Positions 37,252 through 46,768 are shown, counted from the first letter of the stretch. The stretch: 64,000 nucleotides of DNA from Pseudarthrobacter enclensis (GCF_001457025.1 NZ_KQ758603.1:148643-212642); one strand, 5' to 3'. The notes: a model not told the origin generated them from the letters alone. Translations and numbers: made by a program.

Positions 37252-38451
37252 GTGCGCAATTACACTACTGAAGCCGAGCCCACCGCGCTGGTGGCTCCAT
37301 GGCTCGAGCCGCTGCTGCCGGAACTGATCGAATTCCGCAGGGACCTCCACGCGCATCCCGAACTGTCGTTCAAGGAATTCCGCACCACGGACAAACTGGC
37401 CGAACGGCTGGAGGCGGCAGGCCTCTCGCCGCGCCGCCTCGAAGGCACCGGACTCACCGTGGACGTGGGGGAGGGTCCCATCGCCACCGCCCTTCGCGGG
37501 GACATTGACGCCCTGCCCATCATCGAGGAAACCGGCCTGCCGTTCGCCTCGAAGAACCATGGCGTGACGCACGCCTGCGGCCACGACGTCCACACCACCA
37601 CCATGCTGGGCATCGCCCTGGTCCTGCACCGCATGCACCAGGAAACGCCGCTGGGCGCCACCATCCGGATCATCTTCCAGCCCGCCGAGGAGACCATGCC
37701 CGGCGGCGCCCACGCCTGCATCGAGCAGGGCGTGCTGGAGGGCGTTCCGCGGATCCTGGCACTGCACTGCGACCCCCGGATCGAAGTGGGGAAAATCGGC
37801 ACGCGCATCGGCGCCATCACGTCCGCATCGGACACCATCCGGATCGAGCTGTCCGGCCGCGGCGGCCACACGTCCCGGCCGCACCTGACCGAGGACCTGG
37901 TTTTCGCCCTGGCCCAGATCGCCGTCAACGTCCCGGCCGTGCTGTCCCGGCGCGTCGACGTCCGCAGCGGCGTGTCCGTGGTCTGGGGCCAGATTTCCGC
38001 AGGGTCGGCCCCCAATGCCATCCCCGGCACCGGCTACATGGCAGGGACCATGCGCTGCCTGGACCGGGACGCCTGGCATGCCGCCGGCGAACTGCTGGAC
38101 GAGGTGGTCCACCAGGTGGCGGCACCCTACGGCGTGGACGTCCACCTGGAGCACACCAGGGGTGTGCCGCCGGTGGTGAACTCCGAGCATGAAACCGCGT
38201 TGATCGAGGCCGCCGCGCGAGCGGAGATCGGTGAAAGCGCCGTGGTCCTGACGCCGCAGTCCATGGGCGGCGAGGATTTCGCCTGGTTCCTGGCGGAACT
38301 TCCCGGGGCGATGATGCGGCTTGGCACCAAGACGCCGGGCGGGGAGGACTTCGACCTGCACCGCGGCGACTACATCCTGGATGAGCGGGCACTGGGCCTG
38401 GGCATCCGGGTGCTCACCGGCGCCGCGCTGCGCACCATCCGCGACCTGTAG
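37252..38451 (+). CDS. M20-family amidohydrolase
   Basis: 399 residues. Metallopeptidase-like hydrolase of N-acyl amino acids or amides (hippurate/IAA-amino acid hydrolase type). Metal-site motifs: FRRDLHAHPELSFKE, RGDIDALPI, HACGHDVH and QPAEETMPGGA, with the dimerisation domain SGRGGHTSRPH and the C-terminal MGGEDFAWF. All look intact. GTG start directly after a promoter box. Stands alone; substrate unknown. Confidence 0.9.
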   Translation: MRNYTTEAEPTALVAPWLEPLLPELIEFRRDLHAHPELSFKEFRTTDKLAERLEAAGLSPRRLEGTGLTVDVGEGPIATALRGDIDALPIIEETGLPFASKNHGVTHACGHDVHTTTMLGIALVLHRMHQETPLGATIRIIFQPAEETMPGGAHACIEQGVLEGVPRILALHCDPRIEVGKIGTRIGAITSASDTIRIELSGRGGHTSRPHLTEDLVFALAQIAVNVPAVLSRRVDVRSGVSVVWGQISAGSAPNAIPGTGYMAGTMRCLDRDAWHAAGELLDEVVHQVAAPYGVDVHLEHTRGVPPVVNSEHETALIEAAARAEIGESAVVLTPQSMGGEDFAWFLAELPGAMMRLGTKTPGGEDFDLHRGDYILDERALGLGIRVLTGAALRTIRDL

Positions 38452-38493
38452 GTCCACGGCTCCGCACTTTCCGCGGCCGGCCCGGCCCGGGAC

Positions 38494-38538
38494 AAGGCGC
38501 GACGACGGCACCCGTCCAGGTGCCGGCGTCGCGCCTTT
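38494..38538 (+). terminator. Terminator after the amidohydrolase
   Basis: AAGGCGCGACG-A-CGGCACC pairs with GGTGCCG-G-CGTCGCGCC around six bases, followed by TTTTCCC. Confidence 0.8.
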
Positions 38539-38574
38539 TCCCTTTACAGGACACACGCGCGCCAGCCATATAAG

Positions 38575-38603
38575 TTGTGCACAATTGAATTGTTCGCTAT
38601 CTT
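38575..38603 (+). promoter_or_regulatory. ohrR promoter with OhrR operator in the spacer
   Basis: TTGTGC (38575-38580) and TATCTT (38598-38603) are spaced by 17 bases. Inside the spacer lies ACAATTGAATTGT (38581-38593), a perfect inverted repeat matching the known OhrR operator core. The ATG follows seven bases after the -10 box, so the mRNA is leaderless. Binding by OhrR would shut the promoter until organic peroxide oxidises it. Confidence 0.8.
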
Positions 38604-38610
38604 TGTAGCC

Positions 38611-39045
38611 ATGACCGATGCTCCCCGCCTCGACCGGCAAGTGTGTTTCGCGCTCTACTCCGCATCCCGTGCCGCCACGGCCGTGTACCGGCCCGTGCTG
38701 GAGGACCTGGGCCTGACCTATCCGCAGTATCTGGTGATGCTGGTGCTCTGGGAGGACCAGCCGCGCGGGGTCAAGGAGCTTGGCCGCGAACTCGGGCTCG
38801 ATTCGGGCACGCTCTCGCCGCTGCTCAAACGCCTCGAAGCCCTGGGCCTGGTGGAACGCCGGCGCTCCGGCGACGACGAGCGCCGCGTGGCCATCCACCT
38901 GACGCCCGCCGGGCAGGGCCTCAGCAGCAAGGCCGCCGCCATTCCCCAACGCCTGGCCGATGCCGCGGGACTCACTCCCGCCGAACTCGAACAGCTGCGC
39001 GGCACCCTCAGCAAACTCACCGCCGCCCTCCATGACGCCGTCTGA
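38611..39045 (+). CDS. ohrR: Organic hydroperoxide sensor, MarR family
   Basis: 144 residues from ATG 38611. The redox Cys is at the expected place in QVCFALYSASRA (residue 12), followed by the MarR winged helix (VKELGRELGLDSGTLSPLL, KRLEALGLVERRRS). It lies just upstream of ohr, as in classical ohrR-ohr loci, and carries its own operator in the promoter. An in-frame start at 38575 lies in the promoter and is rejected. Confidence 0.93.
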   Translation: MTDAPRLDRQVCFALYSASRAATAVYRPVLEDLGLTYPQYLVMLVLWEDQPRGVKELGRELGLDSGTLSPLLKRLEALGLVERRRSGDDERRVAIHLTPAGQGLSSKAAAIPQRLADAAGLTPAELEQLRGTLSKLTAALHDAV

Positions 39046-39094
39046 CGTCGGGGCGCCCACGACCCCCATCCACCCCGAAAGAAAGGTCCTCCCC

Positions 39095-39526
39095 GTGAAG
39101 ACCCTTTACACCGCTGAAGCCCTTGCCACCGGCGAGGGCCGCGACGGCAACGCACGCACCAACGACGGCAAACTCGACGTGGGCCTCGCCAGTCCCGTCG
39201 AGCTCGGCGGAAGCGGCCAGGGCACGAATCCGGAGCAGCTCTTCGCCGCCGGCTACGCGGCCTGCTTCCACTCCGCCCTCCGCCTGGTGGGCCGCAAGGA
39301 ACGCGCCGACCTGACCGATTCCGCGGTCGCCGCGAAGGTCCACCTCGGCCAGCTGGACGGCGGCGCCGGCTTTGGACTCTCCGCCGAGTTGGAAATCGCG
39401 CTCCCCGCGCTGGACTTGGCCACCGCCGAAGCCCTCGTGGCAAAGGCGCACCAGGTCTGCCCCTATTCCAACGCCACCCGCGGCAACATCACCGTAGACC
39501 TCAAGATCCTGGAGTACGCAGCATGA
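39095..39526 (+). CDS. ohr: Organic hydroperoxide resistance protein
   Basis: 143 residues from GTG 39095, with AAAGG eight bases upstream. OsmC fold thiol peroxidase for organic and lipid hydroperoxides. Both catalytic Cys are present: YAACFHSAL and VCPYSNATRGN. Follows ohrR after 49 bases and overlaps the next gene by four. Confidence 0.95.
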   Translation: MKTLYTAEALATGEGRDGNARTNDGKLDVGLASPVELGGSGQGTNPEQLFAAGYAACFHSALRLVGRKERADLTDSAVAAKVHLGQLDGGAGFGLSAELEIALPALDLATAEALVAKAHQVCPYSNATRGNITVDLKILEYAA

Positions 39527-40542
39527 GCACCACAGTCCTGCCCGCAGCCACCCGTGAAATCCAGCTTGCCTCCCGCCCGGTAGGCCGGCCCGTCCCGGAA
39601 AACTTCCGCCTGGCCGAGTCACCGCTGCCGGAACTGGGCGAGGGCCAGATCCTGGTGCGGAACCTGTTCATCTCCGTTGACCCCTACATGCGCGGCCGCA
39701 TGAACGACACCAAGTCCTACTCGGCCCCGTTCGCGCTGGACGAAGCGCTCGACGGCGGCGCGGTGGGCGAGGTCATCGCTTCCCGTTCGGACGCGCACAG
39801 GGAAGGGGACGTCGTCGTCCATGCCCTTGGCTGGCGTGAGTACGCCGTCGTGGACGGCAACGCGGGGACCCCTGCCCGTACGGACCTGGCCCCGGCTTCC
39901 GCCTTCCTGGGCGCCCTCGGAATGACTGGCCTCACTGCCTACGCAGGCCTGCTGAAGGTCGCCGAATTCAAGGAAGGGGACGTGGTCTTCGTTTCCGGCG
40001 CCGCGGGAGCCGTCGGTTCCCTCGTGGGGCAGATCGCCAAGGCCATGGGCGCTGCGCGTGTCATCGGATCCGCCGGTTCACCGGCCAAGGTGGCGCGGCT
40101 CCTGGAGCTTGGTTTCGACGCCGCCTTCGACTACCACGACGGTCCTGTCCGGGAGCAGCTGGAGAAGGCCGCCGGGGACCGGGGGATCGACGTCTACTTC
40201 GACAACGTCGGCGGTGAGCACCTCGAGGCAGCACTGTCCGTCATGAACGTTGGGGGACGCGTTGCCATGTGCGGCGCCATTGCCCAGTACAACTCCACCG
40301 AACCTACGCCGGCCCCGCACAACCTCATGCTGGCCATCGGCAAGCAGTTGACGCTGCGCGGCTTCCTGGTGGGCGGCCAGCGGCAGCACTCGGCGGAGTT
40401 CGCCGAAAAGATGGCCGGCTGGCTGGCCAGCGGTACGGTCCGCTACGACGAAACCGTCGTGGATGGCCTGGAGAACGCGCCGCAGGCGTTCATGGACCTG
40501 CTGGACGGGGCCAACACGGGCAAGATGCTGGTCCGGCTGTAG
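39523..40542 (+). CDS. NADP-dependent zinc-free MDR oxidoreductase
   Basis: 339 residues. Quinone/enone reductase of the leukotriene B4 dehydrogenase / CurA branch: SVDPYMRGRM near residue 47, GMTGLTAYAGL near 128, nucleotide motif VSGAAGAVGSLVGQ, and the family NVGGEHLEAAL. The ATG overlaps the ohr stop (ATGA), so it is part of the ohrR-ohr operon. It probably reduces reactive enals or quinones formed from lipid peroxides, which would fit the operon's job (inference). Confidence 0.88.
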   Translation: MSTTVLPAATREIQLASRPVGRPVPENFRLAESPLPELGEGQILVRNLFISVDPYMRGRMNDTKSYSAPFALDEALDGGAVGEVIASRSDAHREGDVVVHALGWREYAVVDGNAGTPARTDLAPASAFLGALGMTGLTAYAGLLKVAEFKEGDVVFVSGAAGAVGSLVGQIAKAMGAARVIGSAGSPAKVARLLELGFDAAFDYHDGPVREQLEKAAGDRGIDVYFDNVGGEHLEAALSVMNVGGRVAMCGAIAQYNSTEPTPAPHNLMLAIGKQLTLRGFLVGGQRQHSAEFAEKMAGWLASGTVRYDETVVDGLENAPQAFMDLLDGANTGKMLVRL

Positions 40543-40566
40543 TCCCGTTCCACCATCAGCACCACC

Positions 40567-40594
40567 AGGGGTGCCGCGGTTCCGCGGCACCCCT
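40567..40594 (+). terminator. Terminator of the ohrR operon
   Basis: AGGGGTGCCGCGG pairs with CCGCGGCACCCCT, 13 perfect bases with a two-base loop. The rest of the 254-base gap up to the next gene shows no coding sequence or clear promoter. Confidence 0.7.
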
Positions 40595-40796
40595 ACTGCT
40601 TGGTAACAACTTGTAAACAATCTCCGGGAAGGGGCGCCGGCGTGCTATGGGCACGTGGCGCAGGCCACTAAAGTGATGGCATCAGTGCGCTCCGGCGCAT
40701 GCTGCGGGCCATCAGTGACAACAGAATTTCAGTGCAGAAACGGACACTCATTGAATTCGTGCCGTAGCGCCACTCTCGCATCCTGGAGGAATCTTG

Positions 40797-41903
40797 ATGA
40801 CATCACTGCGTGCACGCATTAAGCGCGGTTCAATGGCCGGCCTGGCTACCGTCAGTGCCTCAGCACTACTTTTGACAGCCTGCGGCGCAGCTCCCGAGAG
40901 CGGCGGCGGCTCCACCGCCGGCGCCAGCGACTACACCGGCTGCATCGTCTCCGACTCCGGCGGATTCGATGACCAGTCCTTCAACCAGTCCTCCTACGAG
41001 GGCCTGAAGAAGGCTGAAAAGGACCTGGGCATCAAGGTCAACCAGGTGGAGTCCAAGACGAACAACGACTTCGAACCCAACCTCCGCGCCATGGTCACCG
41101 CCGGCTGCAACCTCACCGTCACCGTGGGATTCCTGCTGGGCGACGCCACCAAGGCCCAGGCGGCAGCCAACCCGGACAGCCACTTCGCCATCATCGACTT
41201 CGGCTACGACACCCCGATCAGCAACGTCAAGCCCATCATCTACGACACGGCCCAGGCAGCATTCCTTGCAGGCTACCTTGCCGCAGGCAGCACCAAGACC
41301 GGCACCGTGGCCACCTTCGGCGGCATCAAGATCCCCACCGTGACCATCTTCATGGACGGCTACGCCGACGGCGTCAAGTACTACAACGAGAAGAAGGGCA
41401 AGAACGTCAAGCTACTCGGTTGGAACAAGGACGCCCAGGACGGCAGCTTCACCGGCGACTTCGAAAAGCAGGACGTTGGAAAGCAGCTCACGCAGAACTT
41501 CCTGGACCAGGGCGCGGACATCGTCATGCCCGTGGCAGGCCCCGTCGGCAAGGGTGCGGGCGCTGCCCTGAAGGAAGCCAAGGACGCAGGAAAGGACGTC
41601 AAGCTGATCTGGGTTGACTCCGACGGCTTCCTCACCGCCCCGGACTACAAGGACATCATGCTGTCCTCGGTCATGAAGCAGATGGGCGAGGCCGTGGAAA
41701 CCGTGGTGAAGGAGGACAAGGAAGGCAAGTTCAGCAACACCCCCTACGTTGGCACCCTCGCCAACGACGGCGTGCAGCTGGCACCCTTCCACGACTTCGA
41801 CTCCCAGGTCCCGGCGGACCTGAAGTCCGAGCTCGACCAGATCAAGAAGGACATCGTGGACGGCAAGCTGAAGGTCGAATCGGCCGCCAGCCCCAAGGCC
41901 TGA
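40797..41903 (+). CDS. BMP-family nucleoside-binding lipoprotein
   Basis: 368 residues from ATG 40797, with GGAGG eight bases upstream; a TTG one codon earlier is possible. Lipobox LTAC with Cys29. BMP (PnrA-like) fold: DSGGFDDQSFNQSSYEG, VTVGFLLGD, FATFGG-like VATFGGIKIPTV, IVMPVAGPVG and IWVDSDG. PnrA-type proteins bind purine nucleosides. It is followed by a strong terminator and then the cognate ATPase and permeases, so the lipoprotein can be made in excess. Confidence 0.92.
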   Translation: MTSLRARIKRGSMAGLATVSASALLLTACGAAPESGGGSTAGASDYTGCIVSDSGGFDDQSFNQSSYEGLKKAEKDLGIKVNQVESKTNNDFEPNLRAMVTAGCNLTVTVGFLLGDATKAQAAANPDSHFAIIDFGYDTPISNVKPIIYDTAQAAFLAGYLAAGSTKTGTVATFGGIKIPTVTIFMDGYADGVKYYNEKKGKNVKLLGWNKDAQDGSFTGDFEKQDVGKQLTQNFLDQGADIVMPVAGPVGKGAGAALKEAKDAGKDVKLIWVDSDGFLTAPDYKDIMLSSVMKQMGEAVETVVKEDKEGKFSNTPYVGTLANDGVQLAPFHDFDSQVPADLKSELDQIKKDIVDGKLKVESAASPKA

Positions 41904-41913
41904 CCACGCATCG

Positions 41914-41959
41914 GCGCCACCGCCGGCCGGTCCCTGACCGGCCGGCGGTGGCGCTTTTT
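41914..41959 (+). terminator. Strong terminator after the BMP lipoprotein
   Basis: GCGCCACCGCCGGCCGG pairs with CCGGCCGGCGGTGGCGC, 17 perfect bases, seven-base loop, then TTTTT. It separates the binding protein from the transporter genes. Confidence 0.92.
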
Positions 41960-42036
41960 GCTGGGGCTCTTTTTCGGGCCACCGCCCGGTCCTCCAGAGG
42001 CTGCACCCACTAGGCTGGTGCTGCAGCCACATATCC

Positions 42037-42058
42037 CGTCCGGTCCGATCACCGGACG
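42037..42058 (+). other. Hairpin in the leader of the nucleoside ATPase gene
   Basis: CGTCCGGT-N6-ACCGGACG. It ends eight bases before the TTG start, so it could mask the ribosome site. A TAGGCT box at 42011-42016 would be the promoter. Confidence 0.4.
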
Positions 42059-42066
42059 CTTCGAGA

Positions 42067-43656
42067 TTGGTCAGAGTTTTGAAACTTGAACTCAGAGGCA
42101 TCACCAAACGCTTTGGGACCCTGCTTGCCAACGACCACATTGACGTGGTGGTCGAATCCGGCCAGATCCACTGCCTCCTGGGCGAGAACGGGGCCGGCAA
42201 GTCCACCCTGATGAACGTCCTGTACGGGCTGTACGAACCCACCGAGGGCGACATCCTCATCGACGGCAAGGCCGTCTCCTTCCGCGGACCGGGCGATGCC
42301 ATGGCCGCCGGCATCGGCATGGTGCACCAGCACTTCATGCTGGTGCCCGTCTTCACCGTCGCCGAGAACGTCGCACTCGGCGCCGAACCCACCAAGGCGG
42401 CCGGATTCCTCAACCTCGACGAGACGCGCCGCCGCATCCGGGAAATCTCGGACCAGTACGGCTTCGACGTCGACCCCGACGCCATGGTCGAGGACCTTCC
42501 CGTCGGCGTCCAGCAGCGGGTGGAAATCATCAAGGCCCTGGTACGGAACGCCAAGGTCCTCATCCTGGACGAGCCCACCGCCGTGCTCACCCCCCAGGAA
42601 ACCGACGAACTACTGGACATCATGCGCCAGCTGAAGGCCGGCGGCACCTCCATCGTGTTCATCTCCCACAAGCTGCGCGAGGTGAAGGAAGTCTCGGACA
42701 CCATCACGGTCATCCGGCGCGGAAAAGTGGTGGGCAGCGCCGAACCAACGGCCTCCACCACCGAGCTCGCCTCCATGATGGTGGGCCGCGCCGTCAGCCT
42801 GAACCTGGACAAGGCACCCGCCACGCCACAGGAGAAGACGTTCGAAGTGCGGGACCTTACCGTCATAGCGCCCAACGGCCAGCACGTGGTGGACGGGCTC
42901 AGCTTCGACATCGCCCGCGGCGAGATCCTGGCCATCGCCGGGGTCCAGGGCAACGGCCAGACCGAACTCACCGAAGCCATCCTGGGCCTGCAGGAACGCG
43001 TCTCCGGGTCCGTCACGCTGGACGGCAAGGAGCTCCTGGGCAGGTCCGTCAAGGACGTCCTGAAGGCCGGCGTGGGCTTCGTTCCGGAGGACCGCAAGGT
43101 TGACGGCCTGGTGGGAACATTCTCGGTGGCCGAGAACCTGGTCCTTGACCTGTACGACAAACCGCCGTACGCCAAGGGCATCAGCATGAGCCCCGCCAAA
43201 ATCCTGGAAAACGCCAAGGCACGGATCGACGAGTTCGATGTCCGCACTCCGTCCGCGGCCGCGGCCGCGGGAACACTGTCCGGCGGCAACCAGCAAAAAG
43301 TCGTGATGGCCCGCGAACTGTCCCGCCCGCTGCGGCTGTTCATCGCATCCCAGCCCACCCGCGGAGTGGACGTCGGCTCCATCGAATTCCTGCACCGCCG
43401 GATCGTGGCCGAACGTGACCAGGGTACCCCCGTCATGATCATCTCCACCGAACTCGACGAGGTGATGGAGCTCGCCGACCGGATTGCCGTCCTCTACAAG
43501 GGCAAGCTGGTGGGCATCGTTCCTGCCGGAACCAGCCGTGACGTCCTGGGCCTGATGATGGCCGGAATCCACCCAGACGAACACGCCCACTCCCAGCCGG
43601 CCGGCAGCCGCCCGGCCGCAACCTCCGACCACGCCGAGGGAGTCGACCATGACTGA
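42067..43656 (+). CDS. Nucleoside ABC transporter ATPase with two ABC domains
   Basis: 529 residues. The first cassette has Walker [23 protein letters not shown] and Walker [15 protein letters not shown]; the second has [17 protein letters not shown] and a degenerate Walker B region (FIASQPTRGVDVG). This matches YufO/NupO-type ATPases. The start is uncertain: TTG 42067 or TTG 42079, neither with a good ribosome site. Overlaps the first permease gene by eight bases. Confidence 0.9.
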   Translation: MVRVLKLELRGITKRFGTLLANDHIDVVVESGQIHCLLGENGAGKSTLMNVLYGLYEPTEGDILIDGKAVSFRGPGDAMAAGIGMVHQHFMLVPVFTVAENVALGAEPTKAAGFLNLDETRRRIREISDQYGFDVDPDAMVEDLPVGVQQRVEIIKALVRNAKVLILDEPTAVLTPQETDELLDIMRQLKAGGTSIVFISHKLREVKEVSDTITVIRRGKVVGSAEPTASTTELASMMVGRAVSLNLDKAPATPQEKTFEVRDLTVIAPNGQHVVDGLSFDIARGEILAIAGVQGNGQTELTEAILGLQERVSGSVTLDGKELLGRSVKDVLKAGVGFVPEDRKVDGLVGTFSVAENLVLDLYDKPPYAKGISMSPAKILENAKARIDEFDVRTPSAAAAAGTLSGGNQQKVVMARELSRPLRLFIASQPTRGVDVGSIEFLHRRIVAERDQGTPVMIISTELDEVMELADRIAVLYKGKLVGIVPAGTSRDVLGLMMAGIHPDEHAHSQPAGSRPAATSDHAEGVDHD

Positions 43657-45040
43657 GCAGCATCGCCCCAACGACACGCCGGGCGGGCAGCAGGCCGGCC
43701 AGAGCCACGCAAAGCACCACCACGAAACCGGCCCGGCGGCCGAGGAGACAGCCGCCGTCGTCTCCGTTGACACCGCCGGCGGCGCCATGGAGCCCTCGGC
43801 CGTGCCGGCCAGCGCACAGTCCGGCAAGTTGCCCGGCGGTCCCGACACACTGCTGCGAAGGATCTTCACCGGAAGCGGCATGGTTTCGGTCCTGGCGGTC
43901 TTCCTGGCACTGGTCATCGGCGGGCTGCTCATTGCCAGCACGGACACCCGCGTGGCCACCACCGCCGGTTACTTCTTCGCCCGTCCCACCGACTTCCTTG
44001 CCGCCCTGTGGAACGCAGCCACGCGCTCCTACATCGCACTGTTCCAGGGATCGGTGTTCAATCCACGGGGCAATGGACTGGCGGCGCAGTTCGCGCCGCT
44101 GATGGAAACCCTGACCATCGCCACGCCGCTGATCACCGCCGGCCTCGGCGTTGCCCTGGCCTTCCGCGCCGGGCTCTTCAACATCGGCGCCCAGGGCCAG
44201 ATCATCGTGGCCGGCATCCTCGCCGCCTGGGTGGGCTTCGCACTGCACCTGCCGCTCGGACTGCACCTGCTGCTGGTCCTGGTGGCCGGCATCATCGGCG
44301 GCGCGCTCTGGGGTGGGCTCGTCGGCGTGCTCAAGGCCCGTACCGGCGCCCATGAGGTGATCCTCACCATCATGTTCAACTACATCGCGCTGTACTTCCT
44401 GCGGTACCTGCTGAACACCCCGGCCTTCCAGCGGCCGGGGGAGTCGAACCCGATTTCCCCGATCCTGGACCCCAGCGCCGTGTACCCCCAGATCTTCGGG
44501 ACGCAGTACCGGCTCCACCTCGGCTTCATCCTGGCCATCGGCGCCACCTTCCTCGTCTGGTGGCTGCTGAACCGGTCAACGGTCGGTTTCGAATTCCGCG
44601 CCGTGGGCGCCAACCCCAAGGCCGCCCAGACCGCCGGCATCAACGTCTCCCGGTCCACCATCCTGGTCATGGCCATCGCGGGCGGCCTCGCCGGCATGTC
44701 CGGTGTGGCGCAGGTGGCCGGCACCGAGAAGGTCCTCACGGACGGCGTGGCGGCCACGTACGGCTTCGACGCCATCACCGTGGCGCTGCTGGGACGCTCG
44801 ACGCCGTGGGGCACCTTCGCCGCCGGCCTGCTGTTCGGCGCCTTCCGCGCCGGAGCCGTCCAAATGCAGATCCAGACCGGCACCCCCATTGACATCGTCC
44901 TGGTGGTCCAGTCCCTGATCGTCCTGTTCATCGCGGCGCCGCCGCTCGTCCGGGCCGTCTTCGGGCTCAACCCGCGGCGGAAGAAGCCCGCCCGCGCCGC
45001 AAAGAATACCAAGGCAGCCACCACCGGAGGTGCAGCATGA
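43649..45040 (+). CDS. Nucleoside ABC transporter permease, first subunit
   Basis: 463 residues. A polar, His-containing N-terminal extension of about 75 residues (KHHHE near residue 22) precedes about nine membrane segments. Family patterns: FRAGLFNIGAQGQ, GAHEVILTIMFNYIALY and FRAVGANPKAAQTAGIN, as in YufP/NupP. Overlaps the ATPase upstream and the second permease downstream (ATGA). Confidence 0.9.
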   Translation: MTEQHRPNDTPGGQQAGQSHAKHHHETGPAAEETAAVVSVDTAGGAMEPSAVPASAQSGKLPGGPDTLLRRIFTGSGMVSVLAVFLALVIGGLLIASTDTRVATTAGYFFARPTDFLAALWNAATRSYIALFQGSVFNPRGNGLAAQFAPLMETLTIATPLITAGLGVALAFRAGLFNIGAQGQIIVAGILAAWVGFALHLPLGLHLLLVLVAGIIGGALWGGLVGVLKARTGAHEVILTIMFNYIALYFLRYLLNTPAFQRPGESNPISPILDPSAVYPQIFGTQYRLHLGFILAIGATFLVWWLLNRSTVGFEFRAVGANPKAAQTAGINVSRSTILVMAIAGGLAGMSGVAQVAGTEKVLTDGVAATYGFDAITVALLGRSTPWGTFAAGLLFGAFRAGAVQMQIQTGTPIDIVLVVQSLIVLFIAAPPLVRAVFGLNPRRKKPARAAKNTKAATTGGAA

Positions 45041-46362
45041 GCACAACAGTTTCGTCACCCCGGCCCGGCAACCCCAGGCCGGACAACAGCGCCCCGGATA
45101 CCGGGGCCGCCGCCGTCACGGCCAAGCCCGTCACGTGGAAGACCCCCGTCCTGCTGGCGGCCTTCGGGCTCATCGCCCTGGTCTTCTTCGGACTGCTGGC
45201 CCCGAACAAAACAGCCAGCTTCGGGATCTCCACCGGTGAGGACTTCTTCCAGCTGCCCGCCCTCGACATCAACGCCTTCGCCGGCGGCACCGTGCTGTCC
45301 GTGCTGCTGTTGGGGCTCGCCGCCTACGCCGTCTTCCTCAAGACCAAGGACAGGCCGGCACCCGGCTGGCTGACCGTCACGTTCATCGTCCTGTTCGTGG
45401 CAGCGTTCCTCCTCTGGGTGGTCGGCGGCGCCCGCACCCCCAGCATCTCCCTGGCAGGCCTGATCGCCGGGTCCGTTACCCTGGCCGTGCCGCTGGTGTT
45501 CGGTTCGCTCTCCGGCGTCCTCTGCGAACGTGTCGGCGTGGTGAACATCGCCATCGAAGGCCAGCTGCTTGGAGGAGCCTTCACCGCCGCCATCGTTGCC
45601 ACCATGACGCAGAATCCCTTTATCGGCCTGGCCGCTGCCGCCGTGGCAGGTGCCATGGTGTCCATGGTCCTGGCGCTGTTCAGCATCAAGTACCTGGTCA
45701 ACCAGATCATCGTGGGCGTGGTGCTGAACGTGCTGGTTTCCGGTGTCACCGGGTTCCTGTTCAGCACCGTCATGCAGGAGGACAAGGCCCGCTTCAATTC
45801 GCCTCCGGGACTGGACATCATCGAGATCCCCGTTTTGTCCGACGTCCCCATCATCGGACCCATCCTGTTCCGCCAGTCCTTGGTGGGCTACCTGATGTAC
45901 ATCGCCGTCCTGGTGGTCTGGGTGGGCCTGTTCAAGACCCGCTGGGGCCTGCGCGTCCGCGCCGTCGGCGAGCATCCCCAGGCCGCCGACACCCTGGGCA
46001 TCAACGTCAACGCCACCCGCTTCTGGAACGTCACCCTGGGCGGTGCCGTGGCCGGCATCGGCGGGTCCTTCTTCACCCTGGTTGCCATCGACAGCTTCAC
46101 CAAGGAAATCTCCGGCGGCCGCGGCTTCATCGCCCTGGCAGCGTTGATCTTCGGCCGGTGGAACCCGATCGGCGCGTTCTTCGCCGCCCTGCTGTTTGGC
46201 TTCGCGGACAACCTGCAGAGCATCGTCACCATCATCGGGACTCCCGTCCCCAGCCAGTTCATGGCCATGCTGCCGTACCTGGTCACCGTCCTCGCCGTCG
46301 CCGGCCTGGTAGGCAAGTCCCGCGGGCCGGCCGCCAGCGGCATACCGTACGTCAAGGGCTGA
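45037..46362 (+). CDS. Nucleoside ABC transporter permease, second subunit
   Basis: 441 residues. NupQ/YufQ-like permease: GSLSGVLCERVGVVNIAIEG, LVNQIIVGVVLNVLVSG, VRAVGEHPQAADTLGINV and GRGFIALAALIFGRWNPIG. Compared with the usual 300-320 residues it has an extra N-terminal part with three hydrophobic segments before residue 140. Leads directly into cdd. Confidence 0.9.
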   Translation: MSTTVSSPRPGNPRPDNSAPDTGAAAVTAKPVTWKTPVLLAAFGLIALVFFGLLAPNKTASFGISTGEDFFQLPALDINAFAGGTVLSVLLLGLAAYAVFLKTKDRPAPGWLTVTFIVLFVAAFLLWVVGGARTPSISLAGLIAGSVTLAVPLVFGSLSGVLCERVGVVNIAIEGQLLGGAFTAAIVATMTQNPFIGLAAAAVAGAMVSMVLALFSIKYLVNQIIVGVVLNVLVSGVTGFLFSTVMQEDKARFNSPPGLDIIEIPVLSDVPIIGPILFRQSLVGYLMYIAVLVVWVGLFKTRWGLRVRAVGEHPQAADTLGINVNATRFWNVTLGGAVAGIGGSFFTLVAIDSFTKEISGGRGFIALAALIFGRWNPIGAFFAALLFGFADNLQSIVTIIGTPVPSQFMAMLPYLVTVLAVAGLVGKSRGPAASGIPYVKG

Positions 46363-46366
46363 CCAG

Positions 46367-46768
46367 GTGGGGACCGCCGTCGACTGGGCTGCCCTGGAGG
46401 CCGCCGCCGTCGCCGCCATGCGCAACGCCTACTCGCCCTACTCCAGGTTCCCGGTGGGGGCAGCAGCCCTCACCGGGGACGGCCGGATCGTCAGCGGCTG
46501 CAACGTGGAGAACGCCAGCTACGGCCTGACCCTCTGCGCCGAATGCACCCTCGTGGGCAACCTGCAGATGACAGGCGGCGGACGGCTGCGGGCGTTCTAC
46601 TGCGTGGACCGGGACGGCAACGTCCTGATGCCCTGCGGCCGCTGCCGGCAGCTGCTCTACGAATTCCGCGCCCCGGACATGGAACTCATGACCACCCGGG
46701 GCATCAAGACCATGGACCAGGTGCTGCCCGACGCCTTCGGTCCCGAACACCTGGAGGAGACCCGGTGA
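46367..46768 (+). CDS. cdd: Cytidine deaminase
   Basis: 133 residues, the tetrameric short type. Converts cytidine and deoxycytidine to uridine forms. Zinc and catalytic motifs: NVENASYGLTLCAE and PCGRCRQLL. GTG start with AAGGG eight bases upstream at the end of the permease gene. Overlaps deoA by four bases (GTGA). Confidence 0.96.
   Translation: MGTAVDWAALEAAAVAAMRNAYSPYSRFPVGAAALTGDGRIVSGCNVENASYGLTLCAECTLVGNLQMTGGGRLRAFYCVDRDGNVLMPCGRCRQLLYEFRAPDMELMTTRGIKTMDQVLPDAFGPEHLEETR

Noticed and set aside
42011..42058. Leader of the nucleoside ATPase as a purine riboswitch
   Set aside because: Only one short hairpin is present; the conserved junction sequences of purine riboswitches are absent.
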